DNA of 64,000 nt from JACDBZ01 sp036262075 (GCA_036262075.1 DATAJO010000030.1:62001-126000); one strand, 5' to 3'. Shown: positions 16,491-25,986, counted from the stretch's first letter. A program made the numbers and translations. The notes: a model not told the origin generated them from the sequence alone.

Positions 16491-18085
16491 GGACCCTCGA
16501 CCGCCGCGGCGATCCGGCGCCGCGCCTCCTCGACCGCGTCGAGCCCGGCGAAGCCCTCGCGCGAGATGCTCTCGCCGACCGCCTCGACGGTCCGCCGCCT
16601 GACCCGCGACGCGACCTGGCGGCCGATCCAGCCGGCGTGCGCGGCGAGCGCCCAGCCGAGGAGGGCGCTGGCCAGGATGGCGAGGACGAGCAGCGCGAGC
16701 GGCACCGGGATCGGCCCGAGGAGCGGCAGGTCGAACGCGCCGACCGGCATGCCGCCCCCGGCGACGAACAGCACGACGATCCAGGCCAGGGCGAAGAGGA
16801 GCACGGCGCCAGCGGCCATCTGCGCGATGCCGATGACCGTCCACAGCGGCGAGCTCGGGATCTCGATCTCGTTCCCCTCGCGGAAGGAGATCGTGTCGAG
16901 CGCCTGTTCGAGGGTCTTCTCCGCTTCGGGAGCGCCGAGCGCCACGAGGACGCGGCCGCGGCTCTCGGGCGGCACGCCCTCCGCGGCCTTCACGAGGGCC
17001 GCGCGCAGCGGGTTGAGCACCCGGCCCAGGGCGCCGCGCTCGCGCCACGCGGCGAGGTAGCGGGCCGGATCGGCGGACTGGCGGCGCGCGCCGGTGAGCG
17101 TGCCGAGGAGCGCGATGAGGCGGCCGATGAACGATGCGCCGCCAATGCGCGCCCGGTACAGCACCGCCGATCGCACCTGGCGCCCGACGCCGATGGGGTC
17201 GATGAGCTCGAGCGCGCCATACACGACGGCATCGACCGCGCGCTCGCGTTCCGGCGGCGCCAGGAGCGGGCGGTAGCCGCCGTCCGGGTCGAGCCCGACG
17301 GCGGTGGCGAGCCTCTCGGCCGCGGCGGCGCGATCGGCCTCGAGCTTGGCCGCGACGATGACCTTGGCGTGGGCGACATCGGCGAGCTCCTCCCGCAGGC
17401 GCTCGATGCCCTCGCCGGTCCGCGCGGACACGATCGACAGGATCGGACGCGGGATGCCGTCGGCCACGAGCCGGCGACGGAGGTCATCGGCGACGAGCTC
17501 GCGATCGGCCTCCGACAGGAGATCGGCCTTGTTGAGCACGAACCGCAGCCGATCGGCGTGCGGCGCGAGGCTGCGCCAGTACTCGTGGACGCGGGCGTCG
17601 TCGTACTTCTCCGGATCGACGATCCAGGTGATCGCGTCGATCCGCGGCAGGAGCGTGTCGACCAGCTCGCGATGCTCGCCGCGCACGCTGTCGACGTCCG
17701 GCAGGTCGAGGACGGCGACGTCGTCCAGGGTCGCATCGGCGTGGGTGACGATGCGGTCGACCTTGAGCCACTCGAGCAGGTCCTCGACCTCGTAGCGGAC
17801 CTTCTCGGCCACCCAGGCCAGCGGGCGGTCGGTCGTCGGACGCAGCGCGCGCACCTCGCTGACCTCGGTTCCCGCCAGCGCGTTGAGCAGGCTCGACTTC
17901 CCGACCCCCGTCCCGCCGGCGAGGGCCATGACGTACACCGCGCCGCCGAAGCCCGCCCGACGGCCGATGCGCCGCGCCACCGCGCGGGCCGCAGCCGCCT
18001 CCGCCTCGAGGCCGAGCTCGCGCGCCGCCTCCACCGCGTCGCGCAGGCGCGCCAGCCGATCGTCGAGCGGTCCGTACTCGATCAC
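16487..18085 (-). CDS. Membrane-anchored dynamin-like GTPase, second of a pair
   Basis: 532 residues. G1 motif GGTGVGKS at 57-64, switch TT at about 82, G3 DLPD near 127 and G4 NKAD near 186 define a complete G domain. The C-terminal half is helical, with two hydrophobic segments (about 415-440 and 455-485) and a basic tail. Such large GTPases with membrane segments resemble bacterial dynamin-like or YfjP-type proteins that remodel or protect membranes. The GTG start overlaps the stop of the partner GTPase by 4 bases (GTGA), so the two are coupled and probably form a heteromer. Confidence 0.8.
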   Translation of the reverse strand: MIEYGPLDDRLARLRDAVEAARELGLEAEAAAARAVARRIGRRAGFGGAVYVMALAGGTGVGKSSLLNALAGTEVSEVRALRPTTDRPLAWVAEKVRYEVEDLLEWLKVDRIVTHADATLDDVAVLDLPDVDSVRGEHRELVDTLLPRIDAITWIVDPEKYDDARVHEYWRSLAPHADRLRFVLNKADLLSEADRELVADDLRRRLVADGIPRPILSIVSARTGEGIERLREELADVAHAKVIVAAKLEADRAAAAERLATAVGLDPDGGYRPLLAPPERERAVDAVVYGALELIDPIGVGRQVRSAVLYRARIGGASFIGRLIALLGTLTGARRQSADPARYLAAWRERGALGRVLNPLRAALVKAAEGVPPESRGRVLVALGAPEAEKTLEQALDTISFREGNEIEIPSSPLWTVIGIAQMAAGAVLLFALAWIVVLFVAGGGMPVGAFDLPLLGPIPVPLALLVLAILASALLGWALAAHAGWIGRQVASRVRRRTVEAVGESISREGFAGLDAVEEARRRIAAAVEGP

Positions 18086-19833
18086 TCGCCGGGTCCCTCG
18101 GCTTGCTCATCGGCCGCCTCTTCCTCGGTCGTTGCCGGCGCATCGGCTTCGGCCGGCGACTCCTCGGCCGCGGCGGCCACCCGGCGGGCGGCATCGCGCA
18201 GCCGATGCGCAAGCGACGGATCGCCGGTCTCGCCGAGGGCCGCCTCGAAGCGCGCCCGCTCGTCGACGAAGGCGCGATCGAGGAGCTCGCGCAGCTCGTT
18301 CCGCGCCTGGGCCACGAAGGCGGCCACGTTCGCCTCGCCGAAGATCGCCTCGAGCAGCTTCTGGTTGACGACCGCCGTGGCGGCGGTGATCCCGACCTCG
18401 GTCCCGGTCAGGCCGCCGGTGTGGACGAACACGGCGAGGATGGCGCTCGTGCCGACGACGTTGACGCCGAGGCTCGCCGCCTGCGCCCAGCCCTTGCGCT
18501 GGCCACCGAGCTCGCGGATGCGCGTGCCGATCCCGACCGCCCACGCCTCGAGGTCCTTCGTGAGCCGATCCGGCAGGCCGCCCGAGGCACGCCACAGCGA
18601 CTCCTCGCCGGCGATCGCGAGCGCGCCGAAGCGATCGGTCGCCCAGGCGGACGCGGTGCGGTGGGCGGCGGTATCGGCGTGCTGGACGACGAGCGCCACG
18701 AGGTCGGCGAAGGCCGCCTCGCGCACGTCGGTGGCGGGCACCGGCGACGGCTTCTCGAACAGGCCGCGGACCGACACCACCACCTTGCCGATGCCATCGG
18801 CCAGGAAGCGCGCCACCTGGCCGGCACCGACGAAGTCCTGCCACTGGCGCAGCACCTCGGCGCGGAGGAACGCCCCGCGGCCGAGCTCCTCGTCGAGGGC
18901 CCCACGGCGCTCCTCGAACGCGGCGTCGGCCGACGTGCGCAGGGCCTGGACGGCGCGCTGCTCCTCGTCGATCTCGCGCGCGATGGCCTCGACGGCGTGC
19001 GGCACGCCCCGCAGGGCGCCGCGCAGCCCGCGCTCGGCCACCGCCCGGCGTCCCTCCTCGGACTCGACGAGCTCGTCGAGGGCCTGGCGGATGGGGGCGA
19101 CCGCATCGGCCTCGAGCGCGTCCTTCTCCGGATCGAGGGCTCCCTCGCGAATCGGCACGACGTTGGGACCGCCGCCGGCACCGGCACGCTCGAGGAGGCG
19201 GCGGAAGTCCTCGAGGACCGCATCGGCCTCGGCGTCATCGGCGGGGAGGCGGTTGACGACGGCGCGGAACGGGACGCCCCGGGCGCGGGCACGCGCGACG
19301 ACCTCCCACGGCGCCTGGTCGGCGTAGCGGGTGGCGGTCGTGACGAGGATGACGAGGTCGGCGACCTCGAGCAGGTGGAGCGCCGCCTCGCGGTTCGTGC
19401 CCTCGGCGCTGTCGAAGTCCGGGGCGTCGACGATCGCCAGGCCACGCCGCCCGAACGCGTCGATCCGGACGTCGAGGTTCGTGCGCTGCGCGGTCTGCTC
19501 GAGCCGCCCGCCCGCGTCCTCGGGATGGACGATGGCCACCGGCTGCCGCGTCGTGGGCCGCAGGACGCCCGACGGGCTGACCGGCCCGCCGGCCAGGGCG
19601 TTGAGCAGGCTCGATTTGCCGGCGCCGGTCGAGCCCATGATCACGACGAGGAGCGGCGCGTCGAGATCGGCCGCCCGCGGGAGGAGGTACTCCTCGACGT
19701 GGCGCCGCAGGCTCTCGGCGCGCGCCAGCCGATCCGCACCGGGCGCGGTCGACGCTCGCGCGCGCAACGCGTTCGCGAGATCGATCAGCGGATCGAGGAC
19801 GGGAGGGGGCACCAGCCCTCGGTCGGCGTCCAT
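18082..19833 (-). CDS. Dynamin-like GTPase, first of a pair
   Basis: 583 residues. G1 motif GSTGAGKS at 67-74, the following TT switch, G3 DAPDFDS and a degenerate G4 (NRLP rather than NKxD) are visible. The C-terminal half is helical with a hydrophobic hairpin (GVNVVGTSAILAVFVHTG... GITAATAVV) like membrane-inserting paddles of dynamin-like proteins, and ends in an acidic Ala/Glu tail. Start set at ATG 19833 because a TACAGT box sits 9 bases before it; the frame extends 5' to 19923 without support. It couples to the partner GTPase downstream. Paired dynamin-like genes are common in high-GC bacteria and tied to membrane stress. Confidence 0.8.
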   Translation of the reverse strand: MDADRGLVPPPVLDPLIDLANALRARASTAPGADRLARAESLRRHVEEYLLPRAADLDAPLLVVIMGSTGAGKSSLLNALAGGPVSPSGVLRPTTRQPVAIVHPEDAGGRLEQTAQRTNLDVRIDAFGRRGLAIVDAPDFDSAEGTNREAALHLLEVADLVILVTTATRYADQAPWEVVARARARGVPFRAVVNRLPADDAEADAVLEDFRRLLERAGAGGGPNVVPIREGALDPEKDALEADAVAPIRQALDELVESEEGRRAVAERGLRGALRGVPHAVEAIAREIDEEQRAVQALRTSADAAFEERRGALDEELGRGAFLRAEVLRQWQDFVGAGQVARFLADGIGKVVVSVRGLFEKPSPVPATDVREAAFADLVALVVQHADTAAHRTASAWATDRFGALAIAGEESLWRASGGLPDRLTKDLEAWAVGIGTRIRELGGQRKGWAQAASLGVNVVGTSAILAVFVHTGGLTGTEVGITAATAVVNQKLLEAIFGEANVAAFVAQARNELRELLDRAFVDERARFEAALGETGDPSLAHRLRDAARRVAAAAEESPAEADAPATTEEEAADEQAEGPGE

Positions 19834-19946
19834 GGCGTGCTCACTGTACCGATTGCGAGCCCGCTCCCTGCGGTCGCGCTCGCTCGACGGGTCGGCCCGC
19901 GAAATGCATTGGCGCCTGCACAACCTTCGCTTGAGACCGATGCCCG

Positions 19947-20360
19947 ATGAATGAGCACCACGACGACAGCCTCTTCGACAAGGCCAGGCGCCTCTTCGGC
20001 GGCTCCGACGACCATGGAGCCGATGCGGCCGATGCGGCCGATGCGGCCGATGGCGTCGCCACCCACCCCGAGGGCGACGAGCACGGCGAGCTGGCCGGCC
20101 GTCCCCACGGCCCCGAGACCGGCCATTTCGTCAACGACCCGCCGCTCCGCGAGCGCCCGGACCTCCATCCGACCTCCCGCGACGCCGGCATCTCCGATGC
20201 CGGTCGCGCCGCCACCGAGGACCCCACCGACGATCCTCGGCTCGTGCGCGAGGGTTTCGGCGAGCTCGGCGCGGCATCGGGCCAGGTCGTCCTGCCCGAT
20301 GGCGAGGAGCCCGTCGCCGGCGACGAGGACCAGGACAAGCAGGGCCGCGGCATCGGCTAG
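19947..20360 (+). CDS. Small acidic hypothetical protein (SLFDKARRLFGG family)
   Basis: 137 residues, very acidic and low in hydrophobic residues, so probably disordered. The head DDSLFDKARRLFGGSDDH resembles the head of the protein at 30830 (QSLMDKVKDALGMGDDDHD), and both are followed by disordered Asp/Gly/Pro tails, so they look like one family. Residues about 25-35 are a DAADAADAAD run encoded by a GCCGATGCG triplet repeat at 20021-20055. Function unknown. Confidence 0.55.
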   Translation: MNEHHDDSLFDKARRLFGGSDDHGADAADAADAADGVATHPEGDEHGELAGRPHGPETGHFVNDPPLRERPDLHPTSRDAGISDAGRAATEDPTDDPRLVREGFGELGAASGQVVLPDGEEPVAGDEDQDKQGRGIG

Positions 20361-20452
20361 GAGGGATCTATCGGTCACGGGCGCCGGATTGACGGGCACG
20401 AGGACAATCGCGGCATCAGCACCCGCACGTGCGCAGAGGAGCAGCGAAGCCG

Positions 20453-21193
20453 ATGCCGGAGCCAGCCGCCACGCCCACCCATTCGGCCGCGCCCGGCCCG
20501 ATCACCTCGCTCGACGACCCGCGCGCGATCCAGATCCTGAGCACCGAGCACTGGAGCCAGCTCTCGGCGCGGTCGCTGGCCTACAACGAGGCGTTCGTGC
20601 GCGGTGGGATGTTCCTCACCTTCCTGTCGATGAGCTTCGTGGCGCTCGCGCTCCTCGCCCAGGGCATGGCGTTCGGCGACGACTTCCTCACCGTCGCGGC
20701 GATCGTGCTCGCCTTCGACTTCGTCGTCGGCATCACGACCTACGCCCGCATCTCCGGCGCGAACGTCGACGACCTGCGCGCGCTCCACGGCATCGCCCGC
20801 ATCCGGCACGGGTACGTCCAGGCGGCGCCCATCGTGGCGCCGTACTTCACCGCGCCGACGCACGATGACATCGACAGCGTGCTGACCTCGTACGGCGACA
20901 TCCCGAGCAGCGGCATCGGTCAGATCGCGTACGCGCTGAGCACCTCGGGCGGGATGATCGGCATGATCGTGAGCATGGTCGGCGGCGTGCTGGCGGGCGT
21001 CGTGTCGCTGCTGCTCCTGCCGTCGGACTGGGCGGTGTGGATCGGCCTCGTGGGCGCCGTCGTCACGTTCCTCGCCATCGTGGTCCTCACGTTCAACCGC
21101 GTGCCGAAGCACCAGGCGCGGATGGTCGCGCTGTTCCCTGCACCGAAGGCAGCACCGCCGGCCGACCGCGCGGCGACGCCCGACGAGGACTGA
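20453..21193 (+). CDS. Multi-pass membrane protein of unknown function
   Basis: 246 residues. Four hydrophobic segments: FLTFLSMSFVALALLAQGM and FLTVAAIVLAFDFVVGI (about 55-95), then GMIGMIVSMVGGVLAGVVSLL and WVAWIGLVGAVVTFLAIVVLT-like segments (about 165-215), with a soluble loop between containing LRALHGIARIRHGYVQAAP. No family recognised. The ATG at 20453 follows a GAGGAG site; the open frame upstream is not supported. Confidence 0.65.
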   Translation: MPEPAATPTHSAAPGPITSLDDPRAIQILSTEHWSQLSARSLAYNEAFVRGGMFLTFLSMSFVALALLAQGMAFGDDFLTVAAIVLAFDFVVGITTYARISGANVDDLRALHGIARIRHGYVQAAPIVAPYFTAPTHDDIDSVLTSYGDIPSSGIGQIAYALSTSGGMIGMIVSMVGGVLAGVVSLLLLPSDWAVWIGLVGAVVTFLAIVVLTFNRVPKHQARMVALFPAPKAAPPADRAATPDED

Positions 21194-21339
21194 ACGCCGA
21201 CATCGGCGTGGCCCGTTGCCGGGGGAGAACGCGCGACAGTCCGCCGATGGCTCCGGGCCGGGCCCGCGCGACCATGCGGATCAGATGCGGCGCGTCACCA
21301 TAGACGGCCGCGCACCGTATGGGTCGGAGCCCAATTCAG

Positions 21340-21849
21340 ATGTCGTCCACGCGCTCCTTCATCCCCCTTGCGCTCATCGTCATGCTCCTCGCCGCCTGTG
21401 GCACCACCGGATCGGCCACGCCGACCGCGCAGCCCAGCGACGTCGCCGATCCGTCGACCGCGCCGAGCACCCCGGCCGAGCCGTCGGCCGCGCCCTCGGA
21501 GGAGCCGTCGGCCGAGCCGATCGGCAACGGCACGCTCACGATGGTCGACGGCCAGTCCGCCGGCGGTCCCGGCGTCAGCGTCGGCGAGGCGATCGAGTCC
21601 GGCATCACCGAGCCGGTCCTTGTCCGCGGCATCCTGCTCATGGATCCGCAGGGCAAGATCTGGATCTGCGACGCCTTCGCCGGCGGCGGCGTGCCGACCT
21701 GCGGCGAGCCGATGCTCGAGGTCGTCGGGTATCCCGAGAACACCGGCGACTGGGACCCGGCGAATGCCCCGGAGACCGGCCTCCAGGAGGCCGACGGCGT
21801 CCTCTGGTTCGAGGAGGCCTTCATCTACGGCGTGGTCGAGGCGTCCTGA
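21340..21849 (+). CDS. Lipoprotein, paralogue of the one at 33763-34287
   Basis: 169 residues. Lipobox MLLAAC, then a Ser/Pro/Ala linker and a C-terminal domain of about 100 residues: GPGVSVGEAIESG, LVRGILLMDPQGKIWICD, EPMLEVVGYPENTGDWDPAN and LQEADGVLWFEEAFIYGVVE. The same block order occurs in the lipoprotein at 33763, so the two are paralogues. The domain, with its alternating strands, resembles an OB-fold, but no named family was recognised. An ATG at 21319 is also in frame; I prefer 21340. A perfect 13-base-pair hairpin follows. Confidence 0.65.
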   Translation: MSSTRSFIPLALIVMLLAACGTTGSATPTAQPSDVADPSTAPSTPAEPSAAPSEEPSAEPIGNGTLTMVDGQSAGGPGVSVGEAIESGITEPVLVRGILLMDPQGKIWICDAFAGGGVPTCGEPMLEVVGYPENTGDWDPANAPETGLQEADGVLWFEEAFIYGVVEAS

Positions 21850-21871
21850 AGCCTGTCCGACCGCAAGCACC

Positions 21872-21905
21872 ACGGCCGGCGCGGCGTGCAGCCCGCGCCG
21901 GCCGT
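21872..21905 (+). terminator. Strong hairpin terminator
   Basis: Perfect 13-base-pair stem, arms 21872-21884 and 21893-21905, eight-base loop, then TTCG. It follows the lipoprotein stop at 21849 and precedes the next gene's -10 box. Confidence 0.75.
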
Positions 21906-21914
21906 TTCGCACGC

Positions 21915-21920
21915 TACCCT
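21915..21920 (+). promoter_or_regulatory. Putative -10 box (TACCCT), leaderless promoter
   Basis: TACCCT ends 6 bases before the ATG at 21927, directly after a terminator hairpin. Confidence 0.4.
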
Positions 21921-21926
21921 CGCGCC

Positions 21927-22676
21927 ATGCGACAGCTTCTCGCCGCCGTCCTGGCGGTCGTCATCCTCGGGGGCTGCGCGGGCACCCCGACGCCGTCGGT
22001 GAGCGACGAGACCAACCCGAGCGAGGCCGCGCCGAGCGAGGCCGCGCGCAGCGCATCGGCTTCCGTCGAGCCGTCGGCGTCGCCGGAGGCCCTCGATCCC
22101 GAGCCGATCCCCCACACCCCGGCCGCCGCCATCGACGAGGATCTGCGGGCCGAGCTGCTCGAGCGGCTCGCGGAGGACCAGGCGGTGCGGACCGGCATCG
22201 CGCCACCGGGCGACGATCGGACACCCGAGGAGCTGTTCGCGCAGATGGACCGCGTCGACCGCGAGAACACGGCGCGCATGAAGGAGATCCTCGACGAGCT
22301 CGGCTGGCCGGGATGGTCGCTCGTGGGCGAGGACGGCTCGACCGCCGCCTGGGCGATATGCCAGCACGCCGACCTCGATCCCGGGTTCCAGGAGCTGTGC
22401 CTCGCGTATCTCATCGGCGCCGTCGAGGCCGATGACGCGAGCCCCGGCGACCTGGCCTACCTCATCGACCGGGTGCGGGTCGCGAAGGGCCTGCCGCAGG
22501 TGTACGGCACGCAGATCGGCGCGGGGCCGGACGGCGACGTCGCGCCACGCACGCCGATCGAGGACCCCGACAACGTCGACGCCCGCCGCGCGGCCGCCGG
22601 CCTCGGCACGCTCGAGGAATACTACGACGAGATCCGCGAGGCCTTCGCCACGCCTGGCCCGTCGGCTGCACCGTAG
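21927..22676 (+). CDS. DUF6624 domain lipoprotein
   Basis: 249 residues. Signal with lipobox VILGGC (Cys17), a Ser/Pro/Glu linker to about 65, then the DUF6624 domain: MDRVDRENTARMKEILDELG, GWPGWSLVGEDGSTAAWAICQHADLD, and LAYLIDRVRVAKGLPQVYGTQI. The conserved QHAD and YGTQ blocks are intact. The biochemical role of DUF6624 is unknown; here it would act outside the membrane. Confidence 0.8.
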   Translation: MRQLLAAVLAVVILGGCAGTPTPSVSDETNPSEAAPSEAARSASASVEPSASPEALDPEPIPHTPAAAIDEDLRAELLERLAEDQAVRTGIAPPGDDRTPEELFAQMDRVDRENTARMKEILDELGWPGWSLVGEDGSTAAWAICQHADLDPGFQELCLAYLIGAVEADDASPGDLAYLIDRVRVAKGLPQVYGTQIGAGPDGDVAPRTPIEDPDNVDARRAAAGLGTLEEYYDEIREAFATPGPSAAP

Positions 22677-22679
22677 GCT
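22674..22679 (+). promoter_or_regulatory. Putative -10 box (TAGGCT), leaderless promoter
   Basis: TAGGCT overlaps the stop codon of the previous gene and ends 6 bases before the ATG at 22686. Confidence 0.35.
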
Positions 22680-22685
22680 GGGGCC

Positions 22686-23258
22686 ATGACCAACGACGAG
22701 CCGACGCCGACGCGCACGACCTCGCTGACCGGCGACGAGCGCACGACCGACTGGACCGATGCGACCGATCGCCTGTCGAACGCCGATCCCGACGCCTACT
22801 CCCACTCCTGGCTCGCCACCGTCCGGCCCGATGGCCGGCCGCACCTCATGCCGATCATCGCGTTCTGGATCGAGGGGGCGTACCACTTCGTGGCGGGCGC
22901 GGGCACCCGGAAGGGCCGGAACATCGCGACCAACGCGTGGTGCGCGATCGGGACCGAGAACCGGGCGCTGCCCTCGCTCGACATCGTGGTCGAGGGTCGG
23001 GCCGTGCCGCTCGAGGATCCCTCGGACGTGCGGCGTGTCGCGGAGGCGCTGGGCAAGGGGGGCTGGCCGCTCGAGGCGCGCGGCTCCGAGGTCCACGGGC
23101 CGCACACGCAGGTCGCCGGCCCGCCGCCGTACCGGATCTACCGCCTCGAGGCGACGCGCGCGTACGGGCTGCCCGGCAACTTCCGGATGTTCGAGGTCGA
23201 GCCCGATGAGCTGCCGAAGGCCACTCGCTGGGACTTCGCCGAGGACCAGCCCTCCTAG
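22686..23258 (+). CDS. Pyridoxamine 5'-phosphate oxidase-fold protein
   Basis: 190 residues. LATVRPDGRPHLMPIIAFWIEGAYHFVAG and TRKGRNIATNAWCAI are the split-barrel flavin/F420-binding blocks of the PPOX family; VVEGRAVPLEDPSDVRR completes the domain. Members bind FMN, F420 or haem and reduce small molecules; the cofactor cannot be told. It ends overlapping the convergent DUF1801 gene by 4 bases. Confidence 0.85.
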   Translation: MTNDEPTPTRTTSLTGDERTTDWTDATDRLSNADPDAYSHSWLATVRPDGRPHLMPIIAFWIEGAYHFVAGAGTRKGRNIATNAWCAIGTENRALPSLDIVVEGRAVPLEDPSDVRRVAEALGKGGWPLEARGSEVHGPHTQVAGPPPYRIYRLEATRAYGLPGNFRMFEVEPDELPKATRWDFAEDQPS

Positions 23259-23650
23259 CCCGCTCCGGCGGCCTTCAGCCGGCGCCAGCCGCCGGCACGG
23301 TTGTGGGCGATGATCTCCTGGAACATCGCCAGCAGCGCCTCCCGATCGATCGGGTCGCCCTCGCGAATGGCGATCTGCCGTCCGGTCGCGTTCCCGTGGC
23401 CGTGGGTGATGATCCCCTTCGGATCCGACACGAGCGCGTCGTAGAGGAACACGTTGACGTGGTCCTTCGCCGCCAGGAACGCGGCGACGTTGCCGTCGAG
23501 CACGAAGTAGGGCTGGACGGTGCGCTTGATCGTCTCGGTCAGCTCGGGATCGGCCTCGTGGAGGATGTCGCGTACCTCCTCGAAGGCCCGTCGCTGCCAC
23601 GTGGGCAGCGGTCGCAGGTAGTCGTCGACCCGCGGGTCCCGCCGGGGCAT
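23255..23650 (-). CDS. DUF1801 domain-containing protein
   Basis: 131 residues. RVDDYLRPLPTWQRRAFEEV, PELTETIKRTVQPYFVLDGN and VNVFLYDALVSDPKGIITHG follow the DUF1801 (YdhG-like) layout. The role is unknown. The ATG at 23650 shares one base with the stop of the UvrA-like gene (TGATG), so it is translated by coupling from that mRNA. Confidence 0.82.
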   Translation of the reverse strand: MPRRDPRVDDYLRPLPTWQRRAFEEVRDILHEADPELTETIKRTVQPYFVLDGNVAAFLAAKDHVNVFLYDALVSDPKGIITHGHGNATGRQIAIREGDPIDREALLAMFQEIIAHNRAGGWRRLKAAGAG

Positions 23651-25986
23651 CAGGCGGGGATCCCGACCCGGCGCCCGAGGTGCTCGCCGGTGAGCGTGCC
23701 GGCCTCGACGAGGCCGGCCGGCGGACCGGAGAACACGACGCGACCGCCGTCGTGGCCGGCGCCCGGCCCGAGGTCGATCACCCAGTCGGCCCGGGCCACC
23801 ACGTCGAGGTTGTGCTCGATGACGATGACCGTCCGCCCGGAGTGGACGAGGCGGTCCAGGAGACCGATGAGGTTGTCGACGTCGTTCATATGGAGCCCGG
23901 ACGTCGGCTCGTCGAGGACGTAGACCGGCGTGTCGCCGCTCATCTCGATCGCGAGCTTCAGCCGCTGGCGCTCGCCGCCCGACAGCGTGTTCAGCATCTG
24001 GCCGAGCGTGATGTAGCCGAGGCCGACATCGGCCAGGCGGTCGAGCATGACGCGCACGGGCTTCTCGGTGAAGAACGCCTGTGCCTCCTCGACCGGCATG
24101 TCCAGGACATCGGCGATCGACTTGCCGCGCAGCGTGTAGGCGAGGACCTCATCGGTGAATCGGCGGCCCTCGCACACCTCGCAGATCGAGACGACGCCCG
24201 CCATGAAGGCGAGGTCGGTGTAGATCACGCCGAGGCCCTTGCACTCGGGGCACGCGCCCTCCGAGTTGGCGCTGAACAGCGCGGGCTTGACCTTGTTGGC
24301 CGATGCGAACGCCTTGCGAATCGGGTCGAGGATGCCGGTGTACGTCGCCGGGTTCGATCGGCGCGAGCCGCGGATGGCGGACTGGTCAATGAACGTGACC
24401 GCCGGATCGGTCCGTGGCAGGCAGCCGCGGATGAGGGAGCTCTTGCCGGAGCCGGCGACGCCGGTGACGGCGACGAGCACGCCGGTCGGCACGTCGACCG
24501 ACACGTCCTGGAGGTTGTGGAGGTTCGCGTTGCGGATCGGGATCCAGTCGGTCGGCTCGCGAGGCGCCGCCTTCAGCTCCTGCTGGCGCTCGAGGTGCCG
24601 CCCGGTCAGCGTGCCGGAGGCCGCCAGGCCCGCAAAGGTACCGTGGTAGACGATCTCGCCGCCGTGCGACCCGGCGCCCGGCCCCATGTCGACGATGTGG
24701 TCGGCGACGCGCATGACCTCCGCCTCGTGCTCGACGACGAGGACGGTGTTGCCCTTGTCCCGCAGCCGCTGGAGCAGCTCGTTCATCTGCTGCACGTCGT
24801 GCGCGTGAAGGCCGATGGTCGGCTCGTCGAAGACGTACGTCACGTCGGTCAGGGCCGACCCGAGGTGGCGGACCATCTTCGTGCGCTGCGCCTCGCCGCC
24901 CGACAGGCTCGACGACTCGCGCTCGAGCGAGAGATAGCCGAGGCCGATATGGATGAAGTGGCCGAGCACCGATCCGAGCTGGTCGAGGATCGGCTTCGCC
25001 TCCGGCGCATTGAGCGTGCGCAGCCAGTCGGCGAGGTCGGTGATCTGCATCCGGGCCGCATCGGCGATCGAGATGCCGTCGATCTTCGACGAGCGCGCGA
25101 CCTCGTTCAGGCGCGTCCCGCCGCAGGCCGGGCAGGGCTCCGTGGTCGAGATGCGCTCGACGGCCGCGCGCATCGAGGGCTGGAGCGACTCCGGGTCCTT
25201 GACGAGCACCTGGCGCGTGATCTTCTCGATCAGCCCCTCGTACGTCAGGTTGATGCTCTCGAGCTTGACCTTCGTCTGCTCGCCGTGGAGCAGCTGCTCG
25301 AGCTCGGCATCGGTGAAGTCGCGAATCGGCTTGTCCGGGTCGAAGAAGCCCGATTCGGCGTAGATGCGGTGGTACCAGGTGCCGGGCTGGAAGTTCGGGA
25401 ACCGGATGGCGCCCTCGTTCAGGCTCTTCTCGAAGTCGAGCAGCTCGTGGACGTCGATCGTCGACTTCCTTCCCAGCCCCTCGCACTCGGGACACATCCC
25501 GCCGGCGATGCGGATCTCGCGCTCCGCGTGCTGCCCCTTCCCGCGCTCGAGGTCCGCCTGGCCGCGGAACGTGCCGGCCGGGACGTTGAAGCTGAACGCC
25601 GTCGACGGGCCGATCTGCGGCTGCCCGAGCCGGCTGAACAGGATGCGGAGCATGGCGTGCGCATCGGTCGCCGTTCCGACCGTGCTCCGCGCGTTCGCGC
25701 CCATGCGCTCCTGGTCGACGATGATCGCCGGCGTCAGGTTCTCGAGCTGCTCGACGTCGGGCCGCGGCGGGGTGGCCATGAAGCCCTGCACGAAGGCCGG
25801 GTACGTCTCGTTGATGAGCCGCTGCGACTCGGCCGCGATCGTCTCGAACACGAGGCTGGACTTCCCCGAGCCGGACACGCCGGTGAACACGGTGAGCTTG
25901 CGCTTCGGGATGTCCAGGCTGACATCGCGCAGGTTGTTTTCGCGGGCGCCTCGAACCTGGATGGCGCCCCAGGGGTTGTCCTGCAT
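23650..25986 (-). CDS. UvrA-like ABC ATPase (UvrA2 / drug-resistance type)
   Basis: 778 residues, shorter than the roughly 940 of housekeeping UvrA. Two ABC modules: Walker A GVSGSGKSSLVFE near 30 and GVAGSGKSSLIRG in the second half; ABC signatures LSGGEAQRTKM and LSGGERQRLKL; zinc modules CPECEGLG, CPACGGTRL and CPECKGLG. The reduced length fits UvrA2-type proteins lacking the UvrB-binding part, linked to antibiotic or DNA-adduct tolerance. ATG 25986 has GAGGAG 5 bases upstream, so I prefer it over an in-frame ATG at 26067. No uvrB or uvrC is near. DUF1801 is coupled downstream. Confidence 0.88.
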   Translation of the reverse strand: MQDNPWGAIQVRGARENNLRDVSLDIPKRKLTVFTGVSGSGKSSLVFETIAAESQRLINETYPAFVQGFMATPPRPDVEQLENLTPAIIVDQERMGANARSTVGTATDAHAMLRILFSRLGQPQIGPSTAFSFNVPAGTFRGQADLERGKGQHAEREIRIAGGMCPECEGLGRKSTIDVHELLDFEKSLNEGAIRFPNFQPGTWYHRIYAESGFFDPDKPIRDFTDAELEQLLHGEQTKVKLESINLTYEGLIEKITRQVLVKDPESLQPSMRAAVERISTTEPCPACGGTRLNEVARSSKIDGISIADAARMQITDLADWLRTLNAPEAKPILDQLGSVLGHFIHIGLGYLSLERESSSLSGGEAQRTKMVRHLGSALTDVTYVFDEPTIGLHAHDVQQMNELLQRLRDKGNTVLVVEHEAEVMRVADHIVDMGPGAGSHGGEIVYHGTFAGLAASGTLTGRHLERQQELKAAPREPTDWIPIRNANLHNLQDVSVDVPTGVLVAVTGVAGSGKSSLIRGCLPRTDPAVTFIDQSAIRGSRRSNPATYTGILDPIRKAFASANKVKPALFSANSEGACPECKGLGVIYTDLAFMAGVVSICEVCEGRRFTDEVLAYTLRGKSIADVLDMPVEEAQAFFTEKPVRVMLDRLADVGLGYITLGQMLNTLSGGERQRLKLAIEMSGDTPVYVLDEPTSGLHMNDVDNLIGLLDRLVHSGRTVIVIEHNLDVVARADWVIDLGPGAGHDGGRVVFSGPPAGLVEAGTLTGEHLGRRVGIPA

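Noticed and set aside
16637..19327. Nearly 900-codon + strand open frame
   Set aside because: Antisense to two GTPases with intact G motifs; its translation is low-complexity Arg/Asp/Ala sequence without any domain.
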